A stretch of 64,000 bases of DNA. It comes from Bacteroidaceae bacterium. GTDB lineage: Bacteria > Bacteroidota > Bacteroidia > Bacteroidales > Bacteroidaceae. The notes beneath the pieces were generated by a model. It did not search any database, was not told the DNA's origin, and saw nothing but the letters and a program-made list of their open reading frames with translations. The stretch is from assembly GCA_017936265.1 (NCBI GenBank), contig JAGBFX010000060.1, positions 1 to 64,000 of the forward strand, in the 5' to 3' direction. The stretch's first letter is position 1, and every line of letters starts with the position of its first letter. Made by a program: the position numbers and the translations under genes. Below are positions 36,577-45,139 of the stretch, one piece after another.

Positions 36577-38397
36577 TTATTCAGCCAGCACCTGCATCTG
36601 GCACTCCTTGCAGTCGAACGCAAGGCGGAAGCGCTTGCCATCCCCTGAAACCAAAAAGAATGGCTCCTTATAGTGATGTTTGACGCCGCTCCTGGTACAC
36701 CACCCCATGCTGAACTTTATGCAATGCTTGCAGAACATTACCGGCACACCGGCGACAGGCGCCTTCTCAAAAGCGAGAGACAGATTCTCCACACCATGGG
36801 CCTTGTAGAATGCCGCTGCATAACTGTTGGAGACGTTACCTCTGTAATCGAGTGAACTGCAGGGATAGGACGCATCACACTCATTCAGGCGCATATCCTC
36901 ACGACCGTAGTTTTTCTGATGTTCCTTTATAAGTTCATCGCACAGGGTACGGCGCATATCAGAAAGCAACGAAGAAGGCACGAACCACTCATTCTCCAGC
37001 TCCACATTTACAGCAGAGACCTCAAACGGCGTATTCCCCCACTTGCCCAACTGCTTGACAATATTCTCGCGCTGCGGCGAACGGGCCTCCTCTTTCTTGA
37101 AGGTCGCCGAGACAGTACATTCCACCCCGCTCTCATCCTTGCCACAGAGCAAGAAACCCTGCTTATTCTCCTTGAACAACAACTCAACCATAACGCGGCG
37201 CTGAATATCGGGATGCGACAGCTGACGCTCAAAATCGCAGTCATAGTTGCGATATAGCTCATCCCCGCTCTCAATCTGCGGCATACTCTGCGGAAAAACA
37301 CGGTTACCCTCTACCCTGTTTATACGAAAACCCTTCAAATGCCCGTCACGCGTTATAAAACAGGCACCGTCTCCATTGTTAAACTCTCCGCCCGTAACTG
37401 TAAAGAAGTTACGTGACACGAACTTCACACGCCCGATATATTCTCCCTTGGATTTAGGTGTCTCAAAGGAAGTTATCCCCTCTTTTCTGCCTTCAAGGAA
37501 GTAATCTGTAAAACCACGATTGAAGCTCTTCTCGGGTGCGGGAACGAACTGCGGAGTAGATTTTCCGAAAGAAGAGCGTACATACTCCTTACGGCGTACA
37601 AATATATCATCAAGCGCACTACGGTAATAGGCGACAATATTCTTGACATAAGATGCATCCTTCAGACGGCCCTCGATCTTCAATGACGTGACACCTGCAT
37701 CAAGCATCTCCTCAAGCATAGCACTACGGTTCATGTCCTTGAGCGAAAGCAGATGTCTGCCGCGCGTCACGACATTACCCTCCGCATCGACCAGGTCGAA
37801 TGCCAGACGGCAGAACTGGGCACACTCGCCACGGTTCGCGCTTCGGCCGAAGCAATGCTGCGAGGCATAGCACTGACCGCTGTAGCTCACACATAGGGCG
37901 CCATGCACGAACACTTCAAGTTCGGTATCGGGGACGGCACGATGTATCTCGCTTATCTCGGCAAGCGACAGTTCACGCGCAAGGACAATACGCGGAAAGC
38001 CGACATCGGCAAGGAAGCGCGCCTTGGCTGGAGTGCGGTTATCCATCTGTGTACTCGCATGCAAAGGAACAGGCGGAATATTCATCCCCGCTATGCCCAT
38101 ATCCTGAACGATGAGAGCATCAACGCCAATCTCATACAACTCTGCCACAAGCCTCTCGACATCCTCAACCTCATTATCATATATTATAGTGTTCAGCGTC
38201 ACATACACCTTGACACCATAAATGTGGGCATACTCCACAAGACGAGCGATATCCTCGACCGGGTTACCCGCAGCCTGACGGGCTCCGAACTGTACTGCAC
38301 CGATATACACCGCATCGGCACCATGGTTTATGGCGGCAATACCTGTCTCAAGATTCTTTGCAGGAGCAAGAAGTTCTATTCTACGTTGTTGTGCCAT
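36577..38397 (-). CDS. Peptidase U32 family protein (RlhA/YegQ-like)
   Basis: 606 residues from ATG 38395-38397 (MAQQRRIELLAPAKNLETG). The U32 core shows HGADAVYIGAVQFGARQAAG, YGVKVYVTLNTIIYD, VPLHASTQMDNRTP and the cysteine cluster CVSYSGQCYASQHCFGRSAN followed by GECAQFC. Additional C-terminal cysteines (CKHCIKFSMGWC, CKECQM) suggest an Fe-S or metal site. E. coli relatives act in tRNA/rRNA hydroxylation rather than as proteases, so an RNA modification role is likely. It is last in the rlmD-rluA-PGBD-U32 run, next to two other RNA modification genes. Confidence 0.83.
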   Translation of the reverse strand: MAQQRRIELLAPAKNLETGIAAINHGADAVYIGAVQFGARQAAGNPVEDIARLVEYAHIYGVKVYVTLNTIIYDNEVEDVERLVAELYEIGVDALIVQDMGIAGMNIPPVPLHASTQMDNRTPAKARFLADVGFPRIVLARELSLAEISEIHRAVPDTELEVFVHGALCVSYSGQCYASQHCFGRSANRGECAQFCRLAFDLVDAEGNVVTRGRHLLSLKDMNRSAMLEEMLDAGVTSLKIEGRLKDASYVKNIVAYYRSALDDIFVRRKEYVRSSFGKSTPQFVPAPEKSFNRGFTDYFLEGRKEGITSFETPKSKGEYIGRVKFVSRNFFTVTGGEFNNGDGACFITRDGHLKGFRINRVEGNRVFPQSMPQIESGDELYRNYDCDFERQLSHPDIQRRVMVELLFKENKQGFLLCGKDESGVECTVSATFKKEEARSPQRENIVKQLGKWGNTPFEVSAVNVELENEWFVPSSLLSDMRRTLCDELIKEHQKNYGREDMRLNECDASYPCSSLDYRGNVSNSYAAAFYKAHGVENLSLAFEKAPVAGVPVMFCKHCIKFSMGWCTRSGVKHHYKEPFFLVSGDGKRFRLAFDCKECQMQVLAE

Positions 38398-38401
38398 TGT
38401 A

Positions 38402-38986
38402 CTATTTCCTTTTTCGCAGGGCCTTGATAAGTTCATAACCCACTATGCCATCCTCATAGAAGTCATTAAGGCGCTGGAAGCGCATAACAGCCTTTACAAG
38501 CTCGCCGTCATAGAGGACCTCCCCGCTTTCCGTATAGATAATGCTGTCCTCATCCATGTAAAGTTTCCTTACCAAAATACGGGCCACATTCCTGACATCG
38601 CCCCCACTGTCACCGCGCATTATTATACGGTCTCCCAAGCGATAGGTAACTTTCGGATATTTGACAGAGTCGACCTTTGCTTCCTTACTTGAAACGGATT
38701 TTCCTTTCTTTCCAGAAGGACGCTTGCCGGCAGCGGTGCCTCCTGTTTTCCTTTTGACAGAGGGACTCTTTGCCTTTACAGAATCCCGGTCCGCAACAAC
38801 ATTGCGCCTTTTGGGAGTCTCCATTTTGCTTTTCCTCATTCTCAATGTATCACTCTCTATCTTGCCATATACAACGGCAACTCCCTCCTTCGTTTTCTTG
38901 CCGGGAGAGAACTGCGCCATCGCATTTTCAGGAATAGATAGCAATGAGAGCAGAAACAGAAAGATAAGAATACGCTTACTTGCCAT
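38402..38986 (-). CDS. Secreted protein with basic linker and peptidoglycan-binding-like domain
   Basis: 194 residues with a signal peptide (MASKRILIFLFLLSLLSIPE, cleavage near AMAQ). A Lys/Ser/Gly-rich linker (about 65-105; KRKTGGTAAGKRPSGKKGKS) leads to a C-terminal module, MRGDSGGDVRNVARILVRKL, then YDGELVKAVMRFQRLNDFYE and DGIVGYELIKAL, which matches the pattern of the PG_binding_1 fold. It overlaps the rluA-like gene by 11 nt and is 4 nt from the U32 gene. Function unknown; the location between two RNA-modification genes looks incidental. Confidence 0.65.
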   Translation of the reverse strand: MASKRILIFLFLLSLLSIPENAMAQFSPGKKTKEGVAVVYGKIESDTLRMRKSKMETPKRRNVVADRDSVKAKSPSVKRKTGGTAAGKRPSGKKGKSVSSKEAKVDSVKYPKVTYRLGDRIIMRGDSGGDVRNVARILVRKLYMDEDSIIYTESGEVLYDGELVKAVMRFQRLNDFYEDGIVGYELIKALRKRK

Positions 38987-39863
38987 TCAGACACTTTTCG
39001 AAAAGAACAGGAACTGGAGTCTCGAAACGCATATGCTTGCCTGTTACAGGATGAGTGAAACAGAGCATATACGCATGCAATCCGAGACGGCGGATAGGGT
39101 CATTATCGCTACCGTACTTATGGTCACCCACAACAGGATGTCCAAGGTCGGCCATGTGAACACGAATCTGGTTCTTGCGTCCGGTCTCAAGCTCGCATTC
39201 CACAAGCGAATAGCCATTCGACGATGCAAGCACATTGTAATGTGTCACTGCAAATTTTCCACCGTTATCTACAGGGCTTGAATGAGTTACAAATCGTTTA
39301 TCTTCGGTAAGCCATGATTTTATCACGCCACGAGGGCTTTCAAGTTCACCCTCGACCAAAGCGATATACCTGCGGTCAGTCACAAGCTCCTGCCATCCCC
39401 TTACCAGCGACTGCTGGGTCTGCACATCCTTGGCATAGACCATCAGACCTGACGTATCACGGTCGAGGCGGTGTACCAGATGCGATGTATTACGGCCGCC
39501 ACCCTTTTCAAGATAGCGGTTGAGAACAGACTGCACTGTCTGCTGACGTGAATTGTTGCTCATGGAGAGCAAGCCCGGATGTTTGTCTATAATCAACAGA
39601 TAGGGATCTTCATACACAATATCAAGTTCATTGCTATGGAAAGCCATCTTGCGCTTTGAGCGGTCAACCTGCACCACCTGTCCTGTCTTGAGTTCGGTAA
39701 GCGGATGAGTGGTAATAGCATTATTTACAAGAACTACCCTATTGCTTATTAAAGCTTTTGCTCTATTACGGCTAATGCCATGCATCTTCTCCATCAAAAA
39801 CTCGATAAGCAAGGCTTCCTGAGCCACCTTGAATGTCAGAAGAGTACTCACATTTCTACGCAT
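38976..39863 (-). CDS. RluA-family pseudouridine synthase
   Basis: 295 residues. An N-terminal S4-like RNA-binding segment (about 20-70; ISRNRAKALISNRVVLVNN) precedes the catalytic domain with DKHPGLLSM and the hallmark HRLDRDTSGLMVYAKD, in which the Asp is the nucleophile. Late motifs: ETGRKNQIRVHMADLGHPVVGD and LHAYMLCFTHPVTGK. It isomerises uridines in rRNA or tRNA; the exact position cannot be read from sequence. Downstream of rlmD by 26 nt on the same strand. Confidence 0.93.
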   Translation of the reverse strand: MRRNVSTLLTFKVAQEALLIEFLMEKMHGISRNRAKALISNRVVLVNNAITTHPLTELKTGQVVQVDRSKRKMAFHSNELDIVYEDPYLLIIDKHPGLLSMSNNSRQQTVQSVLNRYLEKGGGRNTSHLVHRLDRDTSGLMVYAKDVQTQQSLVRGWQELVTDRRYIALVEGELESPRGVIKSWLTEDKRFVTHSSPVDNGGKFAVTHYNVLASSNGYSLVECELETGRKNQIRVHMADLGHPVVGDHKYGSDNDPIRRLGLHAYMLCFTHPVTGKHMRFETPVPVLFEKCLNGK

Positions 39864-39889
39864 AATATCTTATATTATATTTATTTACT

Positions 39890-41308
39890 CTAGCGTCGTT
39901 CAAGCAGAACCACATTCTCGACATGATGGGTATGCGGGAACATGTCCACCGGCTGCACAGCCAGCACCTTATAATCGACATCAAGCAGTTGCAAATCACG
40001 CGCCTGGGTGGCCGGATTGCAGCTGACATAGACAATACGCTTCGGAGCAGCGAAAAGTATGGTATCAATCACATCATTATGCATTCCTGCACGTGGAGGA
40101 TCTGTTATTACAACATCGGGACGGCCATGCTCTGCAATAAAATCACGGGTAAGGATATCCTTCATGTCTCCAGCAAAGAATGTCAGATTATCAAAACCGT
40201 TCAATTCGGCATTGACACGTGCATCCATTATAGCATCCTCGACATACTCGATACCGACAACCTTTTTCGCATGCGCAGCCACAAAGTTCGCAATTGTACC
40301 GGTGCCGGTATAAAGGTCATACACCACTTCATTCCCCGTCAATGCCGCAAACTCACGCGCCACCTTGTAGAGGTTATACGCCTGCTTGCTGTTTGTCTGA
40401 TAGAAAGACTTTGGCCCCACTTTAAAACGCAGTCCCTCCATCTCTTCATAGATAACATCAGTACCTTTGTATGTCACGACCTCCAGATCGCCGAAAGTAT
40501 CGTTACACTTGTTGTTGATTACATAGAGCAAGGAGGTTACCTCGGGGAATTCCGCAGCCACATACTGTAAAACTTTTTCCAAAAGAGCCTTGTCATTGTC
40601 ACACTCCACTCTCGCCTGAAGGAGCAACATAACCTCGCCTGTTGTTGATGTACGCAACATCATGCTACGCAGCACACCCTTATGGGAGCGCAAGTCATAG
40701 AAAGGAATGGACTCTCTTATGGCAAACTCGCGTATACCATTACGCAGACGGTTGTTCAGCCCATGCATCAAGGCACACTCCTGAATATCGAGCACCTTGT
40801 CAAACGCACCAGGGATATGGAATCCGAGCGCATTCATATTATCGTACTGCACACCCTGAGCCACCTCATCCCAAGTGAGCCAACGCTTGTCGCTGAATGT
40901 AAATTCAAGTTTGTTGCGATACTCGCGTATATCCTCGGAACCGAGTATGGGCATTACAGGAGGCAACTCCACCTTGCCTATACGCGTCAACGCATCATAC
41001 ACCTGCTGTTGCTTGTATTTGAGCTGGTGTTCATAGGCCAAGCACTGCCATTTGCATCCGCCGCACACGCCATAATGTTTGCAGAACGGCTCACTGCGTT
41101 CCTTGGAATATTCATGGAATTTCACGGCCTCTGCTTCGGCATAACTATGTTTCTTGCGTCTGACCTGAAGATCCACGACATCGCCTGGAACGACAAAAGG
41201 AACAAACACGACAAGGTCATTCACCCTTGCAAGCGCCTTTCCCTCAGCAGCAACCCCGGTTATCTCAATCTTCTCAAGCAATGGAAGTTCTTTCTTTTTT
41301 CTTGCCAT
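39890..41308 (-). CDS. rlmD: 23S rRNA (uracil-5-)-methyltransferase, RlmD/RumA type
   Basis: 472 residues. N-terminal TRAM domain (about 1-65), then iron-sulfur cysteines CKHYGVCGGC plus IQECALMH, and a C-terminal SAM-dependent methyltransferase with FYQTNSKQAYNLYK, VYDLYTGTGTIANFVA, VITDPPRAGMH and the catalytic VSCNPATQARDL. All four cluster cysteines and the nucleophile are present. E. coli RlmD methylates U1939; paralogues target U747, so the site is inferred. First of an RNA-modification run. Confidence 0.9.
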   Translation of the reverse strand: MARKKKELPLLEKIEITGVAAEGKALARVNDLVVFVPFVVPGDVVDLQVRRKKHSYAEAEAVKFHEYSKERSEPFCKHYGVCGGCKWQCLAYEHQLKYKQQQVYDALTRIGKVELPPVMPILGSEDIREYRNKLEFTFSDKRWLTWDEVAQGVQYDNMNALGFHIPGAFDKVLDIQECALMHGLNNRLRNGIREFAIRESIPFYDLRSHKGVLRSMMLRTSTTGEVMLLLQARVECDNDKALLEKVLQYVAAEFPEVTSLLYVINNKCNDTFGDLEVVTYKGTDVIYEEMEGLRFKVGPKSFYQTNSKQAYNLYKVAREFAALTGNEVVYDLYTGTGTIANFVAAHAKKVVGIEYVEDAIMDARVNAELNGFDNLTFFAGDMKDILTRDFIAEHGRPDVVITDPPRAGMHNDVIDTILFAAPKRIVYVSCNPATQARDLQLLDVDYKVLAVQPVDMFPHTHHVENVVLLERR

Positions 41309-41658
41309 ATGATATTCTCTGTCTTATTTTCAGTTTTCAGTTTTAACCCCACTCCGTGGGATTGAACCTGCTTACGCTCGCAGTGAAACATCAAAGTAAA
41401 CTTTGTGTTTCGCTCGCTTACCCGCAGCTTTCAGTTTTAGACGCGAAGATACGCCGAAATTCCCGATATTTTATGCTTTTAACGCACGAACTTATTTTTT
41501 TATAATTATTATGTGATATTTTCTTGCAGAAATTTCGGATTACAAACATTTTTGTTATATTTGCAAATTAGTTGGGTGCCCCACAAAAAGGCACATCCGG
41601 CTATTTGAGACAGTTAAAACATTTTTTATTTATCAACAAACAATAAACTCAAAAATTT
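41309..41658. other. Intergenic region with direct repeat and hairpin
   Basis: TTTCAGTTTTA occurs at about 41335-41345 and again at 41428-41438. Between them are an imperfect hairpin (GAAACATCAAAG with CTTTGTGTTTC, 41383-41409) and a run resembling a tRNA T-arm, which I reject as tRNA. The ppdK promoter follows at 41533-41563. No gene seen. Confidence 0.5.
41533..41563 (+). promoter_or_regulatory. Promoter for ppdK
   Basis: TTTC (41533-41536), 19 nt, TATATTTG (41556-41563). Leader of about 90 nt. Confidence 0.65.
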
Positions 41659-44382
41659 ATGGCAGACAAAAGAGTCTATACCTTTGGTAATGGTCTTGCT
41701 GAAGGTAACGCGTCAATGAGAAACTTGTTAGGAGGTAAAGGTGCTAACTTGGCGGAGATGAACCTCATCGGTATCCCCGTACCTCCAGGATTTACCATCA
41801 CAACCGAGGTGTGTGGCGAGTACTACAGCCTTGGCAGAGAGAAGGTAATCGAGCTTCTCAAGGCAGAGGTACAGGCCGCAGTAAAGAACATCGAGACTTT
41901 GATGAACTCTACATTCGGCGACCCCGCTAACCCATTGTTGGTATCAGTACGTTCAGGTGCACGTGCGTCAATGCCGGGTATGATGGATACAATCCTCAAC
42001 CTCGGTCTTAACGACATCGTTGTAGAGGGTCTTGCAAAGAAGACCGGCAACGAGAAGTTCGCTTGGGACTCATACCGTCGTTTCGTACAGATGTACGGTG
42101 ACGTTGTATTGGGCATGAAGCCGACAAGCAAGGAGGAGATTGACCCATTCGAGGCTATCATTGAGAAAGTTAAAGAGGAGCAGGGTGTTGTTCTCGACAA
42201 GGACCTCAGCGTTGAGGCTCTCAAAGACCTTGTTGCAAAGTTCAAGGCTGCCGTAAAGGCACAGACAGGCAAGGACTTCCCGACTGACGCTTACGAGCAG
42301 CTCTGGGGTGCTGTTTGCGCAGTGTTCGAGTCTTGGAACAACGAGCGCGCTATCCTTTACCGTCGTATGGAGAAAATTCCCGATGAGTGGGGTACAGCAG
42401 TTTCTGTTCAGGCAATGGTATTCGGTAACATGGGTGACACATCAGCTACCGGTGTATGTTTCTCTCGTGACGCCGCTACAGGTGAGAACCTCTTCAACGG
42501 TGAGTACCTCATCAACGCACAGGGTGAGGACGTTGTGGCAGGTATCCGCACACCACAGCAGATTACAAAGATCGGTTCTCAGCGTTGGGCTGCATTGCAG
42601 AACATCAGCGAGGAGGAGCGTGCAAGCAAGTATCCTTCAATGGAGGAGGCAATGCCGGAGATCTACAAGGAGCTTGACGCAATCCAGACACGCCTTGAGG
42701 ACCACTACAAGGATATGCAGGATATGGAGTTCACCGTACAGGAGGGCAAACTCTGGTTCTTGCAGACACGTAACGGTAAGCGTACCGGTGCAGCGATGGT
42801 AAAGATCGCTATGGACTTCTACCGTGACGGCATCATCGACGACAAGACAGTTCTGAAGCGCATGGAGCCAGAGAAGCTCAACGAGCTCCTGCACCCTGTA
42901 TTCGATACAGCGGCTCTCGCAAAGGCTAAGGTTATCGCTAACGGTCTTCCCGCATCTCCGGGTGCAGCCACCGGCCGCATCGTATTCTTCGCAGATGACG
43001 CAGAGAAGTGGAACGAAGATGGCGAGAAGGTAGTACTCGTACGTATCGAGACATCTCCTGAGGACCTCGCAGGTATGGCTGCAGCCCAGGGTATCCTTAC
43101 AGCACGAGGCGGTATGACATCACACGCAGCCGTTGTTGCCCGCGGTATGGGTAAGTGCTGTGTATCAGGTGCCGGCACTCTTGTTATCGACTACAAGAAG
43201 CGCACACTCACTGTTGACGGTATCACATTCAACGAGGGCGACTATATCTCATTGAACGGTTCAACAGGTCAGGTTATCGAGGGTAAGGTTGACACTAAGG
43301 CTCCTGAGCTCAGCGGTGACTTTGCAGAACTGATGACTATTTGTGACAAGTACGCACGCTTGGGCGTACGCACAAACGCTGATACTCCACACGATGCACA
43401 GGTTGCACGTGACTTCGGTGCTATCGGTATCGGTCTCTGCCGTACAGAGCACATGTTCTTCGAGGGCGAGAAGATCAAGGCTATGCGCGAGATGATTCTT
43501 GCCGAGACAGCCAAGGAGCGCGAGGTTGCTCTTGCTAAGCTGTTGCCATTCCAGAAGGCAGACTTCGTTGGCATATTCAAGGCGATGGAGGGCTTGCACG
43601 TGACTGTACGTCTGCTCGATCCACCACTCCACGAGTTCGTACCACACGATGCCAAGGGCCAGCAGATGCTCGCTGAGGCTATGGGCAAGACAGTTGAGGC
43701 TGTTCAGCGCCGCGTGAAGTCTCTTGAGGAGTTCAACCCGATGCTCGGTCACCGCGGTTGCCGTTTGGGTAACACATATCCCGAGATTACAAGAATGCAG
43801 ACAACAGCTATCCTCGGTGCAGCTCTTGAGCTGAAGAAGGAGGGCAAGGTTATCTACCCAGAGATCATGGTTCCGCTGGTAGGTATCATCAATGAGTTCG
43901 AGGAGCAGAAGAACGCTATCGTTGAGGCAGCCGAAGCATTGTTCGCAGCAGAGGGCGACCGCGTAGAGTACACAATCGGTACAATGATTGAGATTCCACG
44001 TGCAGCTCTTACAGCTGACCAGATTGCTCAGCAGGCTCAGTTCTTCTCATTCGGTACAAACGACTTGACACAGATGACCTTCGGTTACTCTCGTGACGAC
44101 GTCAACTCATTCTTGCCTATCTACCTGCGCAAGAAGATCCTGAAGAACGACCCATTCCAGGTTCTCGACCAGACAGGTGTCGGCCAACTCGTTGAGATGG
44201 CTACAGCTAAGGGCCGTGGCGTTAACCCAGACCTCAAGTGCGGTATCTGCGGTGAGCACGGTGGTGAGCCAGAGTCTGTGAAGTTCTGCCACAGAGTAGG
44301 TTTGAACTATGTTTCTTGTTCTCCATTCCGCGTGCCTATCGCACGTCTTGCTGCTGCACAGGCTGCAGTAGAGGAGATGTAA
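41659..44382 (+). CDS. ppdK: Pyruvate, phosphate dikinase
   Basis: 907 residues. Interconverts pyruvate + ATP + Pi and PEP + AMP + PPi; in Bacteroidales it is a PPi-linked glycolytic/gluconeogenic step. N-terminal nucleotide-binding domain (GGKGANLAEMNLIGIPVPPG, SVRSGARASMPGMMDTILNL), central swivelling domain with the phosphorylated His in GGMTSHAAVVARGMGK (about residue 490), and C-terminal PEP-binding barrel (LCRTEHMFF, GTNDLTQMTFGYSRDD, CGICGEHGG). Full length. Codon use is more biased toward a few codons than in neighbours (for example GGT, CGT and CTC), which suggests high expression. Confidence 0.97.
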   Translation: MADKRVYTFGNGLAEGNASMRNLLGGKGANLAEMNLIGIPVPPGFTITTEVCGEYYSLGREKVIELLKAEVQAAVKNIETLMNSTFGDPANPLLVSVRSGARASMPGMMDTILNLGLNDIVVEGLAKKTGNEKFAWDSYRRFVQMYGDVVLGMKPTSKEEIDPFEAIIEKVKEEQGVVLDKDLSVEALKDLVAKFKAAVKAQTGKDFPTDAYEQLWGAVCAVFESWNNERAILYRRMEKIPDEWGTAVSVQAMVFGNMGDTSATGVCFSRDAATGENLFNGEYLINAQGEDVVAGIRTPQQITKIGSQRWAALQNISEEERASKYPSMEEAMPEIYKELDAIQTRLEDHYKDMQDMEFTVQEGKLWFLQTRNGKRTGAAMVKIAMDFYRDGIIDDKTVLKRMEPEKLNELLHPVFDTAALAKAKVIANGLPASPGAATGRIVFFADDAEKWNEDGEKVVLVRIETSPEDLAGMAAAQGILTARGGMTSHAAVVARGMGKCCVSGAGTLVIDYKKRTLTVDGITFNEGDYISLNGSTGQVIEGKVDTKAPELSGDFAELMTICDKYARLGVRTNADTPHDAQVARDFGAIGIGLCRTEHMFFEGEKIKAMREMILAETAKEREVALAKLLPFQKADFVGIFKAMEGLHVTVRLLDPPLHEFVPHDAKGQQMLAEAMGKTVEAVQRRVKSLEEFNPMLGHRGCRLGNTYPEITRMQTTAILGAALELKKEGKVIYPEIMVPLVGIINEFEEQKNAIVEAAEALFAAEGDRVEYTIGTMIEIPRAALTADQIAQQAQFFSFGTNDLTQMTFGYSRDDVNSFLPIYLRKKILKNDPFQVLDQTGVGQLVEMATAKGRGVNPDLKCGICGEHGGEPESVKFCHRVGLNYVSCSPFRVPIARLAAAQAAVEEM

Positions 44383-44406
44383 GAAATCATCATCCACTCA
44401 ATATTG

Positions 44407-44446
44407 ACAAAGGGTGTGCCCGCATGGGCACACCCTTTGTTTTTTA
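44407..44446 (+). terminator. Terminator after ppdK
   Basis: A 15 bp stem (ACAAAGGGTGTGCCC with its complement), 4-nt loop, T-run. Confidence 0.92.
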
Positions 44447-45139
44447 TATAATTATGTACACGCACAAGGAAAAGGAGCACTACCACTGACACTAAGAGAA
44501 GAACAAGAAGATTTCTGACGCGATACATACTTTTTCGGTAGCCATAAGTTAATAATCCGCAATTGATGAAAAAATACAGGTCCAACATTCTGCATGAAAA
44601 ATCAAATTGCCTACTTTTGTACTATATACGCATACATTCGTGTATATTTAGACTAATAATCAGAAATAAATGCAAAAAGTCATCGGACTATTTGACAAAG
44701 CAACAAGAAAGTCGCGACAGCCCCACACACAGCCGCTCTCCTTGTGCGGCGGATGGAAGCACAACACATCACTTATTGCGAACACAATGACGTATCACAT
44801 ATATAATGGTATGTCATTTTGCTCATTTGCCCGCATGGCAGTTACTGCAAATATTCAACAAGGGCTTTTCACAATAGGAACAAGCCAAGAAAAACACATA
44901 AATACGCTTGTTCTTACAACTGGGAAGAAGCCGGATTTTCGCCACAGAATCAGCGAATTTCGCCCCAGATCCCGCTTTCTTGCCCACGACGGGTCACTTC
45001 ATCCCAATTTTTTATCCGCAGCTTTGCAACCCTGTAACTTTGCACAAGAAAAACGGCTGCAGCCATCCTTGCCAATGCGAGCAAGAGAAAAATGCAGACA
45101 TTATATACAGAACATTAAGTGATTTAAGAACAAAGAAAG
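44447..45139. other. Gene-poor region with two -7-like elements
   Basis: TACTTTTG (44612-44619) could start a transcript with no convincing coding sequence. An ORF at 44670-45122 has no recognisable protein features. TAACTTTG (45035-45042) is placed to serve the ligase at 45140. Nothing else recognised. Confidence 0.45.
45035..45042 (+). promoter_or_regulatory. -7 element before the acyl-CoA ligase gene
   Basis: TAACTTTG with a T-tract (45008-45013) near the -33 position; about 90 nt of leader. Confidence 0.45.

Noticed and set aside
41345-41370. tRNA-like T-arm (GGTTCAATCCCACGG on the minus strand)
   Set aside because: The would-be T-stem does not pair, and no anticodon or acceptor stem can be built around it.
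44670-45122. 150-codon ORF before the acyl-CoA ligase gene
   Set aside because: Composition does not look like a folded protein, there is no family resemblance, and it reads through the ligase's -7 element.
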